Below, piece after piece: positions 10,419 to 21,856 of a stretch of 64,000 nucleotides of DNA (positions are counted from its first letter, which is position 1; each line of letters starts with the position of its first letter). Both the position numbers and the translations under genes were made by a program. This DNA comes from Alopecurus myosuroides (lineage: Eukaryota > Streptophyta > Magnoliopsida > Poales > Poaceae): contig CM054057.1 of the NCBI GenBank assembly GCA_028641055.1, forward strand, positions 399,946,541 to 400,010,540, in the 5' to 3' direction. The notes below the pieces were generated by a model. That model had not been told where the DNA came from and did no database searches. It worked only from the letters and a program-made list of their open reading frames with translations.

Positions 10419-12033
10419 GTGCCCCGCAAAGAACTCGACACGGTGGGAGCATGGGCTTCGGGAGAAGTACCCGAATCATTTCCTCCTTGAGTAGGGGGAG
10501 TCGGGACAACACTCGAGCCAGCTCCTCCCTACGGGGGAGGAGTTAAGGTAGAAGGTGGAGTTGGATACCTAGGAGGAATCGGAGCCCTGGGAGGATTACT
10601 GAAGTAAAAAACTGAAAAGGAAAAAGTGGTGATCAAATTAAGAGTAAAAATTTGAGTAATATAGCAGAGGAATAAGAAAAAACTCACCCACTAAGAGGCC
10701 CCAAGACGATCATGCGACGGACTTTCTTGGCAGCAGGAGCACCCGTTAGTTGAGGAACGAGGGGTGCCATTGACGAGAGAGGAACCACAGGGATCGGGTT
10801 GCTCATCTCATCCCCTCGTGTAGAACTCAAGGACCTTGAGTCCTTCGAAGTAGCTTCCTCAGGCTCCCTATTTGGTAGAGCACTCTTGGAAGGTATTCGC
10901 GGATGCTCGACGGTTCTTCTTAGACTTCCTCCAGATCATCTGTTTCTCAAGAGGAATTGGTCGTAGGGACGGAAGAGATCGAGTCTAGATCCACAGCAGC
11001 GGCCACAATTAAACCCTCCATGAAGGGGACGGTACCCGCTTTGGGTGGTTCACTAGCAAGGATGTCCAAATTCTAAAGGAAAAGAGAATTGAGAAGGAAG
11101 TCAAGGAACAGAGGCAGAAAAAATTCACTCGGAACAGAAAAACGAAAAGTAAAGGAGAAAAATACCAGCGAGTAAACGGTTCAAGAAAAGCAAGGGATGA
11201 AATATATAGAAAGTAGACTCACCTTGGTACGCTTGTCGCAAAAGAGAGTAGGGGACAGCAGTTGTCGAGTCGACTGGATTGCTCTCCTTGACTTTAGTGA
11301 TTTGGCGCGAGCATCCTTCAAGTTCATTGTTGGAGAGCTCCTCACAACGCAGGCAGTGAGTCGAGTCAGCACTCGAGTATGCCCACATGGGCAACACTCT
11401 ATCATGGTGTGGCTGCATTCATCCCTTGAGAAACACCGCCACAAGGTGGGTTCCGTTGAGCCTGCTGGCCTTCAAGGTAGCAATCTTAGATATCAGCTCT
11501 TCAGTTTGCTCCACCTCTTCTGCGGACAGCTGGTTCTTCCACAAGCTCCTTGGAACCACTGGATTCTCTAGGTCCACCAGAGGAGAGCCATCAACATTAG
11601 GCGAGTCCTTGATGTACATCCATCGACTCCTCCACCCGATGACGGATTCGACGAAGCCCGTCTTGAAGTAACCCTACTTCGGGTTGATCTGAATGTTGCA
11701 TCCTCCAACCTCGTGCGGGTCTCTGCTGCATGCATGGACCTTGTTGTTGAAAAGCGCTTGAAAAGCGCCCAGTGCCGCGCCACCCCAAGGTAGCACTCGC
11801 ATAACACGATGAAGCATGCTATGTGCTGCATCGAGTTTGGTGGGACGTCGTGCAGCTGCACGTCATACACCGCCATGAGGGCGAGAAGGAATGGGTGAAG
11901 AGGAAAAGATACTCCCCTGAGGATGTGGTCTACGAAGGACACTCGCTTGTTTTCCTCTGGGTGGGTCGAGCTTCTGAACCCGACCCTCCATAAGTTGGCT
12001 TGGATAAGCCCTTCGCGTCAAGTGGCAATGAGA
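10419..12033 (-). pseudogene. Antisense gene of a Tat-like element, 3' part (putative gypsy type transposon domain, PF04195-like)
   Basis: Read on the minus strand this is the continuation of the gene that starts at 57811; element A splits it. Just downstream of the break comes EGLIQANLWRVGF, then FVDHILRGVSFPLHPFLLAL and PPNSMQHIACFIVLCECYLG, typical of the grass transposon domain named putative gypsy type transposon. A helical part (WKNQLSAEEVEQTEELISKI) follows. Exon borders look spliced: donor AAG|GTGAGT (exon ends 11223), acceptor CCTTTAG (exon starts 11072), donor TGG|GTGAGT (exon ends 10688), acceptor TTACTTCAG (exon starts 10598). The last exon is Pro-rich and is cut by the Tekay element at 10418. 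Several stops and frameshifts show it is dead. Molecular function of this family is unknown to me. Confidence 0.7.
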
Positions 12034-12038
12034 AGATT

Positions 12039-13069
12039 TGATGCAGCACACCCCATTCCACCAAGCTCTACACCAACACCCATTGGTCCCATGAAAAGAT
12101 CACGTGCAAAGGTGATACAAGATAAGGTGAACTCACTCCTCTCTCTCTATGCCTTCGGTGACTTGGTGAATGGTGCACTACCTCATGGAACTACCCTATG
12201 CATGCCTAGGTTTGATCCCACAATGGAGACCCAAGATGATGCCCAAGGAGCTCAAGAACATGCCCAAGAAGTTGCCCAAGAAGCTAGAGAAGAAGTCCGA
12301 GAAGAAGACAACAAGAAAGAAGAAGAGTAGAAAGAGGAAGAGGAAGTGTAGGAAACCCGGCATGCACCCCGGCCAGGCCAACCTCCAGATCAGGACCCCA
12401 ACAGAGTTGTCCGACCTCCAGCCCGGCCTAGGCCGGCTTTCCTGCGCGCTGCCAGGACGGTCCCCTACCCGAGCCAGCCCGCCTCCCTGCGTCCCAGGCC
12501 GCCCCCCATCCGACCAGCCCGGCTCTTCTACGCTGGTCGCAAATGAGGGAATATTCCCCTTTTCTCCCCCTACCTACCCCCTAGACTATAAATAGGACCC
12601 CCTTGGACCAGATCTAGGTTAGAGATGAATTGAGATTTGACTTATGCTCTTATATCACTCTTGTGAGGCTACTCCTTAGATGTGTATCTAGGAATGAATC
12701 AAGGCTACTCCATCTATGTGTGTATTTGGATCGAATCAAGGTTACTCCAGAATAGCCATCCTTTCCCCTTGGGAATTAGTTGGTGTTCTCTCAACCTTCC
12801 TTGACTGGTCCTCGAGGATCTATTGGTGTGGTGGACCAGCCGGAGGGTTGAATTGGTTCCAATAAAGGTGAGTTCTAGTGGATTGTTTGCTGGAGGTGGC
12901 CTCGGGTTTAGTTGTCGGCATCTCGAATCCTCTAGTTCACACTAGTTATCGGTTACCCCTTTGTTTTCCCATGAATACCCCTCGTATTCTGCATTTTCCC
13001 CTTCGTGTTCTTCGTTGTATTGTTCAATTTGTGAGATCGGGCCATCCTAGAGGTAGCAACCTCCCAACA
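12039..13069 (+). repeat. 5' LTR of element A
   Basis: 1031 bp, begins TGATGCAGCA and ends CTCCCAACA just before the primer-binding site. Aligns by eye with 56235-57707, which has an extra inserted block of about 430 bp. The first 290 bp code in frame for the polyprotein tail (IGPMKRSRAK, LSLYAFGDLVNGALPHGTTL), so here the tail is present without its gene in front of it. Confidence 0.88.
12587..12594 (+). promoter_or_regulatory. TATA box of element A 5' LTR
   Basis: TATAAATA in the context GACTATAAATAGGA, conserved at 56789-56796 in the other LTR. It would drive element transcription from roughly 30 bp downstream. Confidence 0.75.
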
Positions 13070-13081
13070 TATGGTATCAGC
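13070..13081 (+). other. Primer-binding site of element A (degenerate)
   Basis: TATGGTATCAGC lies directly after the LTR end. It resembles TGGTATCAGAGC of Met-tRNA-primed chromoviruses with changes. Confidence 0.65.
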
Positions 13082-13857
13082 AACCTCATTGCCACGAATT
13101 TGACAGCCCACAAACGACCTTTTCCACTAAATTTTTTCTTCCCCATACCTAAATTCGAAAATTTCATAAAAAATAGCCTGAAAAGGGATTTTGACTGATC
13201 TATCGATTTGTTGAGTTTTTCGTAGTTTTGATACATGGATTTGTTGCTTAAGACCATTTCCCACCCTTCTATTCAGCCAACTTTATCCAATTTGTCCATG
13301 AATTTGCAAGATCTGAGCAAGAAATTTTGTCGTTCTTCATGTTCTTAACGCCCAGGAAAAAATTTCTGATTCCGATTTCTGGTCAAATTTTGCAAGTTGT
13401 TTTTCTTTGTCGTTGTTGGTCCGATTTGAGTGATTCAACATGCTCCGCGAAACCCACAACAATATCTACAACACCATATCAACGGATCATCACGACATCG
13501 ACATCCACCGGACGCAAGTCCACGTTCATCAATCCCATAGGTATAACTTGCTTCCGCTTGAACTAACCCCTCTTTTGTGTACCTTGCCCATTCGGAATAG
13601 CTCTTTTATATCGCTTGGCATTGCACTAGTGGCACTGAGAGTGTGTGTTGGCACTTTTGAGAACATAGTTTTGAGTTGCCATTGGCATTTTGGAATCATC
13701 AAAAATCTAAAAAAAGAGAAAACGAAAAAGAAGATTGATGCCAATCGCTATCCATTGTAGAAACGTGTAGCTTCGCGTCACCACAGAAAAAGAGTGACCA
13801 GTTGCCACAGTGCAAATCTTGTTTCCATTTAAAGTTTGCCGTTTGAGCTAGCGTTCT
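13082..13857 (+). other. Leader of element A, first piece
   Basis: Between primer-binding site and gag. T-rich, no ORF with domain support. It resumes at 19928-20264 and 21752-21856 after two solo LTR insertions; the last 5 bp (13853-13857) are the TSD GTTCT. Confidence 0.7.
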
Positions 13858-14140
13858 TGTAAGGTCCACCCTTCTAAACACTGTTCAAGGACACCTTCGA
13901 TATGCATACATTCACGATCCCAGGAATTCAGTCGTGAACAACATATCAAGTTGGTACACAGATACAATATCCATTACACGGTTGCATAAATACTTACAAA
14001 AGGGGCATGGTCACTTGACCAAGCCTAAACGGATGCCACGCAGGGCAACACACAACACACACAACGGAAGACTAAATACTCATAACGCAGTAGAGCCCAA
14101 GTCACGCCTTAACCTACAGGCTGCTGACCCGAAGACGATC

Positions 14141-14258
14141 CTAGTTCGCAAAGCCATCAGCTTCGTACTCCTCCTCGTTGATCTTCTTCGAAGACTCCTT
14201 CTCAAAGTCTGGCAAGTAGATACCAGGGGCGAAACCGTAATGAGTACATTTGAATGTA
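14141..14258 (-). other. Exon-like acidic segment in the 6-kb solo LTR
   Basis: On the minus strand, after the acceptor-like TCTTGCTGAG, an open stretch reads GFAPGIYLPDFEKESSKK followed by Glu-rich residues, ending in TAG at 14141-14143, 283 bp before the LTR end. Placement and acidic end resemble 9884-9948 in another LTR family. Confidence 0.35.
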
Positions 14259-17224
14259 CTCAGCAAGACATCCATCATGTAACTTACCAAAGTGCAAGTA
14301 TGCTTATATGGTGGAATAGGTAGGCTATAAATAGGGTTCACTATCAATGGTGTTCATATAGGATGACACCACAGTTGCAGTGAAATTAATCTGTACCTTC
14401 GTTGAAGAAGATAATTAAGAAGAAAATTAATATAGTTTTATTTCTCTTGTAGATATCACATGTACAAGAGGTTTTGTTAAACTTTTGTTTAAAAGGGAAT
14501 TTTCTCCTTGCAAAACTTCTTGGAATCAGTTTCCAGAATTCTTGCTTAGAGTAGAAAAGTTTTATTTGCAAAACTTTTTTTGTTTGTAAAACAACTTCTG
14601 GCTTTCCATCATCTGTACCTCCACGGTACAAGCTTTCCTTCCTTTCCGAACTTCCCGAGTTCAAAGCTTCCTTTCAAAAACTCCTTTTTGAAAACATTGA
14701 CACAATGCTAGCTACATGGCCATTCAACTGTCCATATCCGAGGACGCGGCTTCTTCGAAAAAGTTGTACTCTGTAGAGGTGTACACATCCACTAGATCCA
14801 AAGCTCTGCCATGGACCACCCATGGATCGTCACAGCGATATGCAAGCACCAGAGAATTTGATCCTAACTGTCCACTCTGACACAAGCTAGTATATGATCA
14901 TTCCTTCAGATGGGTTGTATCCCCGGCATCAAGACCCGCCCTGCCTAGTCGGGAGGCCCAGCTGTCGCATCCGGAGGGAAAATTAATCCCACACTGTGTA
15001 TGTCCCGTTTCCCTCTCCCGGCGACACTTCGGTTCAGAGAATCCGCTCCTCTATAGCACTTTGGAATAAAGCATACACTAACAAGTTCAAGCATCTAGAT
15101 AGGCCCCATACCCATATAGGGGTAGAGTGGTAGTACATTAAAGGTTGTCCGGCGAAGACTAGGTTATGTGTCCTTTTTGAAAACACCAATTTCCCAAAAA
15201 TGACCACTTCCACATTCCTCCGGAGAATAAGGATCCGCCTTTTCTCCAGGTTTTTCCATAAAGCCTTTGTTTTTGTAGAAACACAATTTTAAGGTGTCCA
15301 CTTAGGGACTAGTATTTGTGATGGTAATGAATACCATATGGTGGCTTATGGGCTTGGTATTACCAAGTTTAACTAGTGGCATGATAGTAACCTATAATAG
15401 AATAGTAGTAATAGCCACATCAAAAATGGTTTTGATAATCAAGTTTTGGTAAAACTTCAGAGGTAAAACATGCATGATAGATAATGATAAGTATTGTATC
15501 AGCAAGGATCAGGATGGCTTGCCTCAAGTCTCTTAATGTCCCTGGCCTTGAAGCAACTTGAACTTGACGCACAGCTCCACAACTGCTTCTTCTTCTTCTT
15601 CTTCGCGTTCTAGCGTCGTAAAGGAAATAAAAGACACACACTCAGGTCTAAAGGACAAACAACTAAGCTAAGAAACACATAAAGCAACAAATGTTCACTC
15701 TCGAGTTCTCTCGAAACGATAACGCGAAAACTATTTCACATAACTCTCACGGTCAAAAACTATCGTCAGGCACTATGTATGGTTTAGAAAACCATATCCT
15801 ACATCATACATACCATATATGGAGTGGTGTACCACTCTCATAATAAGATATACAAGAAGCTAAAAATATAGCTTGTGGGTGCAAAAGGTTAGGTTGCTAA
15901 GGTAAAACAACAAGCAGAACAATACCCATGGTAGTGGGTATTACTCACCACAAGCAACTATCACTTAATGGGTTCATGATTTTAGTTGGATGTTTTAGTT
16001 TCACAAGATACTCTTAAGCACAATCATAACACAAGTATAAGCTCATGCTAAGGTAAAAAATCCAACAAAATCCAAACAACAAGCAAACACACCAGAATTG
16101 AATAGACTATTTATTCACTATGTTCTTGTTTACTAGAGGTTTTGGAATCCATCAATTATGAAAAATTAGCAAGAAACCAGTACCTAAAAACAAGTATAAC
16201 AAGTCAAAAAAATAATATAAAACACAATCATCACTCAAGGTAATATTCCTATCAAAAGCACAGAAACATGACTGCACTGATAACACACTAGTATGGAAAA
16301 TCTACACAAGCATGTTATAAGAAAAACTTATATTCTACAACTATATAAAAAGAAACTAAATAATTCATGGCATCATAACAGAAGTAATAACTTCCTAAAT
16401 ATGCTATAATAAACTCATCCACTTATGAAATAAGAGATGAAAATACTATAGCAAAAATCACCATTTTCTAGTGGTGACACTAGTTCATCACTAGAGAAGC
16501 AAACAAGGTTACTATGATGCTTAATTCTAAACAAGCAAGTCATGATAATAAAATGTACCTAATAACAGTACACAAATCTTACACATTCATAGTAAGCACA
16601 AACATCAAAACAATCCCATGAAACAACTATTAAACATGCATAACTCAATTCTAGCAATTTATGTTTTCTTAAACAATTACTAGCAAGCAAGCAATGTATA
16701 ACTTACATAACCAGTAGCTATGCAATCAAACAAAAGTTATCTAAACCTTTTCAAAAATCCAAACACTCAATTTAAAATCATTCACAATCAATCTATCAAT
16801 CACAAGGAATTTAGTTTATTTGCAAACAATTCAATTCAGCACTCGATAGTGAATCATTTCTTAACAAGATACTCCTAAGGAATATTATGCTAACAAATGG
16901 ATCACATCTTACATACTAGTAGCTTCTGATAAGAAATAAACTTCTCACTTTCATAAGTGAAAACAAACAATTATATTTTCCATGATGGAAAATATCCTAT
17001 CAACCACATAATTAAAACATGTTAATTTCTCACATGTCCATAGTTGGGAATTTTCATCCACAACCAAGGGACAATGGGACCAGTGGGTTATGGGCCCATT
17101 AATACCAAGGTAAATGAGGTACTAAGCCTCTGGTTAATCATGCCAAAAATTAGTATAACAACATAAATAAAACAAGGCTATTTATCCTAGTGCATACAAG
17201 ACTAGTGCATAAGAATAAAAAAAC

Positions 17225-17940
17225 CTACACATGCTTCACCATAAAAATACATGCAAGCTATCAGAGACAAAAGCATCAAAATAACAGTACCAAAATGGTA
17301 CTGGATCTATAGCAAACATAGCACAAAAATTATCAAGGCATTCACACAAAGATCTAGTTCTCACAATAATTCCCATTAATAAAACTAGAAAAATAACAAA
17401 TGTTACTCATGCTTTGCTATAAGATCACATGCAAGTTAATGAAGATAATAGAATATAAATAAAAGTACCAAAATGGTACTGGACTCACCACAATCATAGC
17501 AAAAACTTAGGTAACAAGCACACAAAGATTTGCTCACACAACTAGTCAAATAAGTAGTAGAAAACAAACAACAAATGTTACACATGCTTTGCTATAAATT
17601 AAGGTGTAAGCTAATAGAGATAATAACAGGGAAATAACAGTACCAAAGTGGTACTTGATCTATCATAACCATAACAAAAATCTAGGTACAACAAAGCTAC
17701 AAGGATTTGCCCACACAACAATCCAAATAATAAAACTAGGAAAATAACAAATGGTACTCATGCTTTGCTACAAGATAACATGCAACTTAACGGAGATAAT
17801 AGCATAGAAATAACAGTACCAAAATGTTACTTCACTCCACTCAAGCATAGCACAAATTTAGGTAACAAGCACACAAGGAGTTGGTTCACACAAAACATCA
17901 AATAGATCAACTAGGGAAATAACACATGCTACTTCTATAG
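17225..17940. repeat. Tandem repeat, period about 176 bp, four diverged copies
   Basis: The anchor GTACCAAAATGGTACT recurs at 17287, 17465, 17640 and 17816 (spacings 178, 175, 176). Each unit also carries ATGCTTTGCTATAAG, AACAAGCACACAAAG and ACTAGGAAAATAACA-like words. Confidence 0.85.
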
Positions 17941-18748
17941 CCAAATGATATTGCAAACATGCACACACTTTGTATGGTAGATGTAATGCAATAAAACAAC
18001 CTAATAACAAGATCCAACACATCTCTACATTCTAGGAACAAAGATTAAACCAACCAAACATTTCATTGCAAACAAAAACAAACAAAGAAAACAAACAGAA
18101 AAGCTGCTGTTTCTAGATCTGTCCACCAAAAATAATCTAGAGCTCAAAAAATTAATCTAAGCTAGGATAAGATAGATCTACTCAATACCAAACTCATCCA
18201 ATTGGATTTGCTCCAAAAATCATTTTTAAAAACCTTCTACAAAGGCTAGAAAAGCCTACTGGTCTTTTACCAAAATGGATTTTATTTCCATTTGGTAAAT
18301 GGCGTTGATGTAAGGCCAAGTCCTATGGATAGATCTACTCATAGGAAACTCAAAACAATTGGATTTTACCAAAACGGATACAGATCCAAAAAGTTATGCC
18401 AAAAATGGCTAAACAGATTGTTTGTGGCAAAACAGGTATTGTGACAAAAATAAAAGTGAAAACTTGGATCTTCCAATAAGAAATGGTTAGGAAAACATAA
18501 GACTAGTTCTTTGAATTTTTGTAGAAAATAATCTGCAAGAAAACTATTTTTCACAAGCTCAAAACGACAGGCAAACTTCTGCAGGGATTTGAGGTTCCTC
18601 ACATCGGTTTAAGAAAAATGGCCGGCGGCGATTTTGGAGCTCATGGAGCTCACATGGCTGGATCAAGGCTCCTCTCAACTTGGGGATGAAGTGTGTTAGT
18701 GGGGGGTTTGTGGAGGAGGGGCAAGGTGCAAGGAGATGGCCTTGGGAT

Positions 18749-18755
18749 CTTTATA
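18749..18755 (-). promoter_or_regulatory. TATA box of the 6-kb solo LTR
   Basis: TATAAAG on the minus strand, inside the only GC-richer part of this LTR (18600-18900), as expected for an LTR core promoter. Confidence 0.55.
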
Positions 18756-19927
18756 GAAGAGGGAATGAGGGGAGGGGCAAGATGGTCACCTCGGGTAGGT
18801 GTCATGCCATGGCATTGGGATGTGTAGGGCCTAATGGTCATTTCCTTTTGAGTGCAATAGGTGTCCTATTAAAGAATAATGGTGATGCAAGCAAGTGGTG
18901 GCCCTAGTGTGCAAGTGGCAAGAGGAAAAGTCAAAAATATCTAAGAGGTATGTGTGCCCATACCTATCCTAGTCACCACTCTCTCTCCTCTCTTATCTTC
19001 ATGCCTAAGGCTTCTAGAAGCAAGGTCAAGTATCCAAGGTGGAGTAATAGTTGTGGTCAACACAAGGGACAAGGTCTTACTTCGAATCTTGCAAGGGAAG
19101 GCAATGAAAACTTCTGCCCAAAATCGTATCTGTTACTGTTCCGAAAAATTCAGAAAATTCTCTAAGTGTTGGAAAACAGATAAAAGGTTCAAAAAGTTGG
19201 GTTTGTTTTTAGGGTTCAATTGCTTTCCAAAATTGGTTTTCAAAGTATGGACTTGTTAAACATGTTATACAATTTCAGAAACAACTTTTGAAAACAATTT
19301 TGAACTAGTTTAAGGCCATGAAAATAATGTGGAAAAAGGTATACTTTCTGTTTTTATCTGTTTCTCAAAACTGCCTTATTCTTCCTTAATTTTATACCAC
19401 AAAAACAACAAGCAAAAGATAGTTTCTATTTATTCAAAAATAAAAGTGAGCTTATGGGTTTGTAGTACATATATCAAGGATTAATTAAAAGTCAAGAAAC
19501 CATAATATAACAATTTATAGCTTGGTGAAAACAATGGTAGAAAACAGGTACTTGGCTTTATTTTCAGGAATTGTTTTCTATAGGAAAGTTAAAAGAAAAC
19601 TTTCATAGATCATTTTGGAAACTTGTTTTCTTGGATCAAACAAGGTTAAAAGTTTGTTTTAAGATGCAAACAATAATGATCCAAGTCTTGGAATAAAAAT
19701 CCACTCAAGTAATAATAAGAAAACATTTGGGAAAAATATCAGGAATATTTTTCAGAAACATATGGTGTTGGTTTTAGAATGAAACAAAACTTATGTTGAA
19801 AATATGATTAAGATCATAACACAAGTTAGTTCAAACAATCATGTTGTTATAAAAATAATTTGTTGGCCCTAATAGTTGTCTTTTTGAGCACAGTCCAAGA
19901 ATCCAAAAACTGGGATGTGACAGTTCT

Positions 19928-20264
19928 CCTTGAGCTTAGCCTAGGAACATTACATATTCGCTCTTCCATTGGCTGCACTAACCCCATTAATCATTTTTGT
20001 GTGTGTGTTCCATTTTGTTTCCTCCACTTGGAATTTGGTTCTTTTGTTAAGATTTCATCGTGATTCTTTTTTATGTTTAACAAAAAACTTTTTTTTGGTT
20101 TTGATTGATTTTTCCTTGCCACTTTCCTCACCCATTTGATATCCTCATATAGTGTGTGTGTTGTCTCCTCTTGGTTTCTTATCTACTCGAATTTTAGTTG
20201 TGACGAACCATTCCAATCTTTGGCAATCCACTTGCTCCAATACAAACTTCAAGGTAAAGTTTGG
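19928..20264 (+). other. Leader of element A, second piece
   Basis: Continues the leader after the TSD of the 6-kb solo LTR. No ORF; T-rich. Interrupted by the Athila-type solo LTR at 20265. Confidence 0.65.
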
Positions 20265-21746
20265 TGATACATCTCAAACATATCCATAATTTATGATGTT
20301 CCATGTTGTTTTCATGCCATATGCTACATGTTTCCTATACAATTTATGAATTTTTTATGGATTTCCTGGGACTAACCTATTGACAAGATGCCACAAAGCC
20401 AATTCCTGTTTTTTGCTGTTTTTGGTTTCAGAAAATTTGTTCTGGAATACACGGAGTCCGGAGGAGACCCGTAGGGGGGCCTCAGGGGCCCCACACCATA
20501 GGGCGCCCCCTCCCCCCTCTCTCCTATTTAAGCTCCTCCATGGGTTAACCTTAGATACCCGAGCCTTTTCCACCAAAAAGTTCTATAACCGCCCTCATCA
20601 TCAACCCTAGTTCGGGAGGGTTCTAGAGCTCTCCCCGGCACCGTGCTAGGAGGGATAATTATCCCCGGTGGGCTCTTCATCACCATGCCTACCTCCAGAG
20701 TGATACGTGAGTAGTTCATCATTGGACTACGGGTCCATAGCAGTAGCTAGATGGATGTTTTCTCCTCTTTATGCCTCATGTTTAGATCTTGTGAGCTCCC
20801 TAACATGATCAAGATAATCTTATTGTAATGCTACATGTTGTGTTTTCTAGGATCCGATGATTGTCAATCTATCATCATTATGTTATTTATGATCTTGCAT
20901 GCTCTCCTTTACTAGTAGATGCTCTAGCCAAGTTGATGCTTGTAACTCCAAGAGGGGGGTATTTATGCTTGATAGTGGGTTCATGACTCCCTTTCACTCA
21001 CACTCGAGTGAAATAAACGTAACGGGTGGGGGATGTGTTGTTGCCATTAGGGAGAAAACAGTGATGTTTACATTGTTTACATTACACACTTTGCTTAATG
21101 CAATTATCTGTTGCTTGCAACTTAATACCCGAGGTTTGATCAGATGACACTCTGAGGGTGGATTATTAGTCATAGATGCAGTTGGATAACAGTCTATGAA
21201 TTATGTTGTAATGCCCGCATGAATCACCTAGTAATCATCATGTCATGCATATGCACTACGGTCCAGCCTTTATATGTGTTAATTGCCCAGCTGTAATTTG
21301 TTTACCCAGCATGTTATCTATCTGTTTTCGAGAGACACATCTAGTGAACTTTGGACCCGGTCTATTTTTTTACACTGATAATACAACCACTGTTTTCCTA
21401 CTGCAATTGATGTTTTCTTCACTGCCATCACTGTTCTCTTTTCATTTACTGCAAATAAGTACTATTTTCCACACTATACGTCTAATCATTTGTTTCAGCA
21501 AAACCGGTAAGAATGACAACCTCACTGCTTCATTGAGGCAAAGTAATTTGATTGTGTTGTGTAGATTCCAGTTTCTGCTGAACCGGTAGTGCGCCCTGGC
21601 AACATCAGCTGTCTTCAACATTCAGAAGTGATTTCTTTCTCCTACTAGTCTATTCAACCTTGGTTTCTATCTGAAGGAAACTTGCTACTTGATCTTCATA
21701 CCTTCCTCTTGGGGTCTCCCAACGAGTGCAAGCTCCTGCACCATCA
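20265..21746 (+). repeat. Athila-type solo LTR
   Basis: Begins TGATACATCTCAAACATATCC, the usual start of Triticeae Athila-type LTRs, passes ACTAACCTATTGACAAGATG and CTGTTTTTGGTTTCAG, which are shared with the LTRs at 24983 and 31893 on the other strand, and ends near CACCATCA. A TATTTAAG at about 20525 is the likely TATA box. TTGG occurs on both sides (20261-20264, 21747-21750), consistent with a TSD that has drifted. No internal region and no primer-binding site follow; the leader of element A resumes instead. The exact right end is uncertain by a few bases. Confidence 0.75.
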
Positions 21747-21856
21747 TTGGGTAAGTGACACACATCCACCAACAACATATCCATTATCTTGGTATCTCTT
21801 GTGTGCTTTTGCAATGGCTAGGAAAGGTGACTTCACAAGTTAGAGTTCGGAGGAAT

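Larger units (their letters stand above)
13853..19927 (-). mobile_element. Solo LTR, 6065 bp, Tekay-like family, with TSD
   Basis: The LTR is 13858-19922. Read on the minus strand it begins TGTCACATCCCAG and ends GGACCTTACA, with the TSD GTTCT at 13853-13857 and 19923-19927. No gag or pol lies inside, so it is a solo LTR left by LTR-LTR recombination, or a very large terminal-repeat derivative. A minus-strand TATAAAG at 18749-18755 marks the likely promoter, leaving about 1.2 kb of U3 and almost 5 kb of transcribed LTR. It contains a 176-bp tandem repeat (17225-17940) and an exon-like acidic segment near its end. The rest (14350-17220, 17940-18600, 18910-19860) is AT-rich with no coding signal. 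Confidence 0.88.

Noticed and set aside
11419..11942. Possible independent host gene on the minus strand
   Set aside because: The sequence matches the grass transposon family PF04195 by eye, is frameshifted, and continues across element A to a Tat-like LTR.
13327..13760. Short ORFs after the primer-binding site of element A
   Set aside because: Leader sequence of the element; no conserved domain and no gag similarity.
13070..13857. Primer-binding site and leader right after a polyprotein tail, suggesting tandem elements sharing an LTR
   Set aside because: The tail is part of the LTR itself in this family, so 12039-13069 is a normal 5' LTR of element A whose 3' LTR is at 56235-57707.
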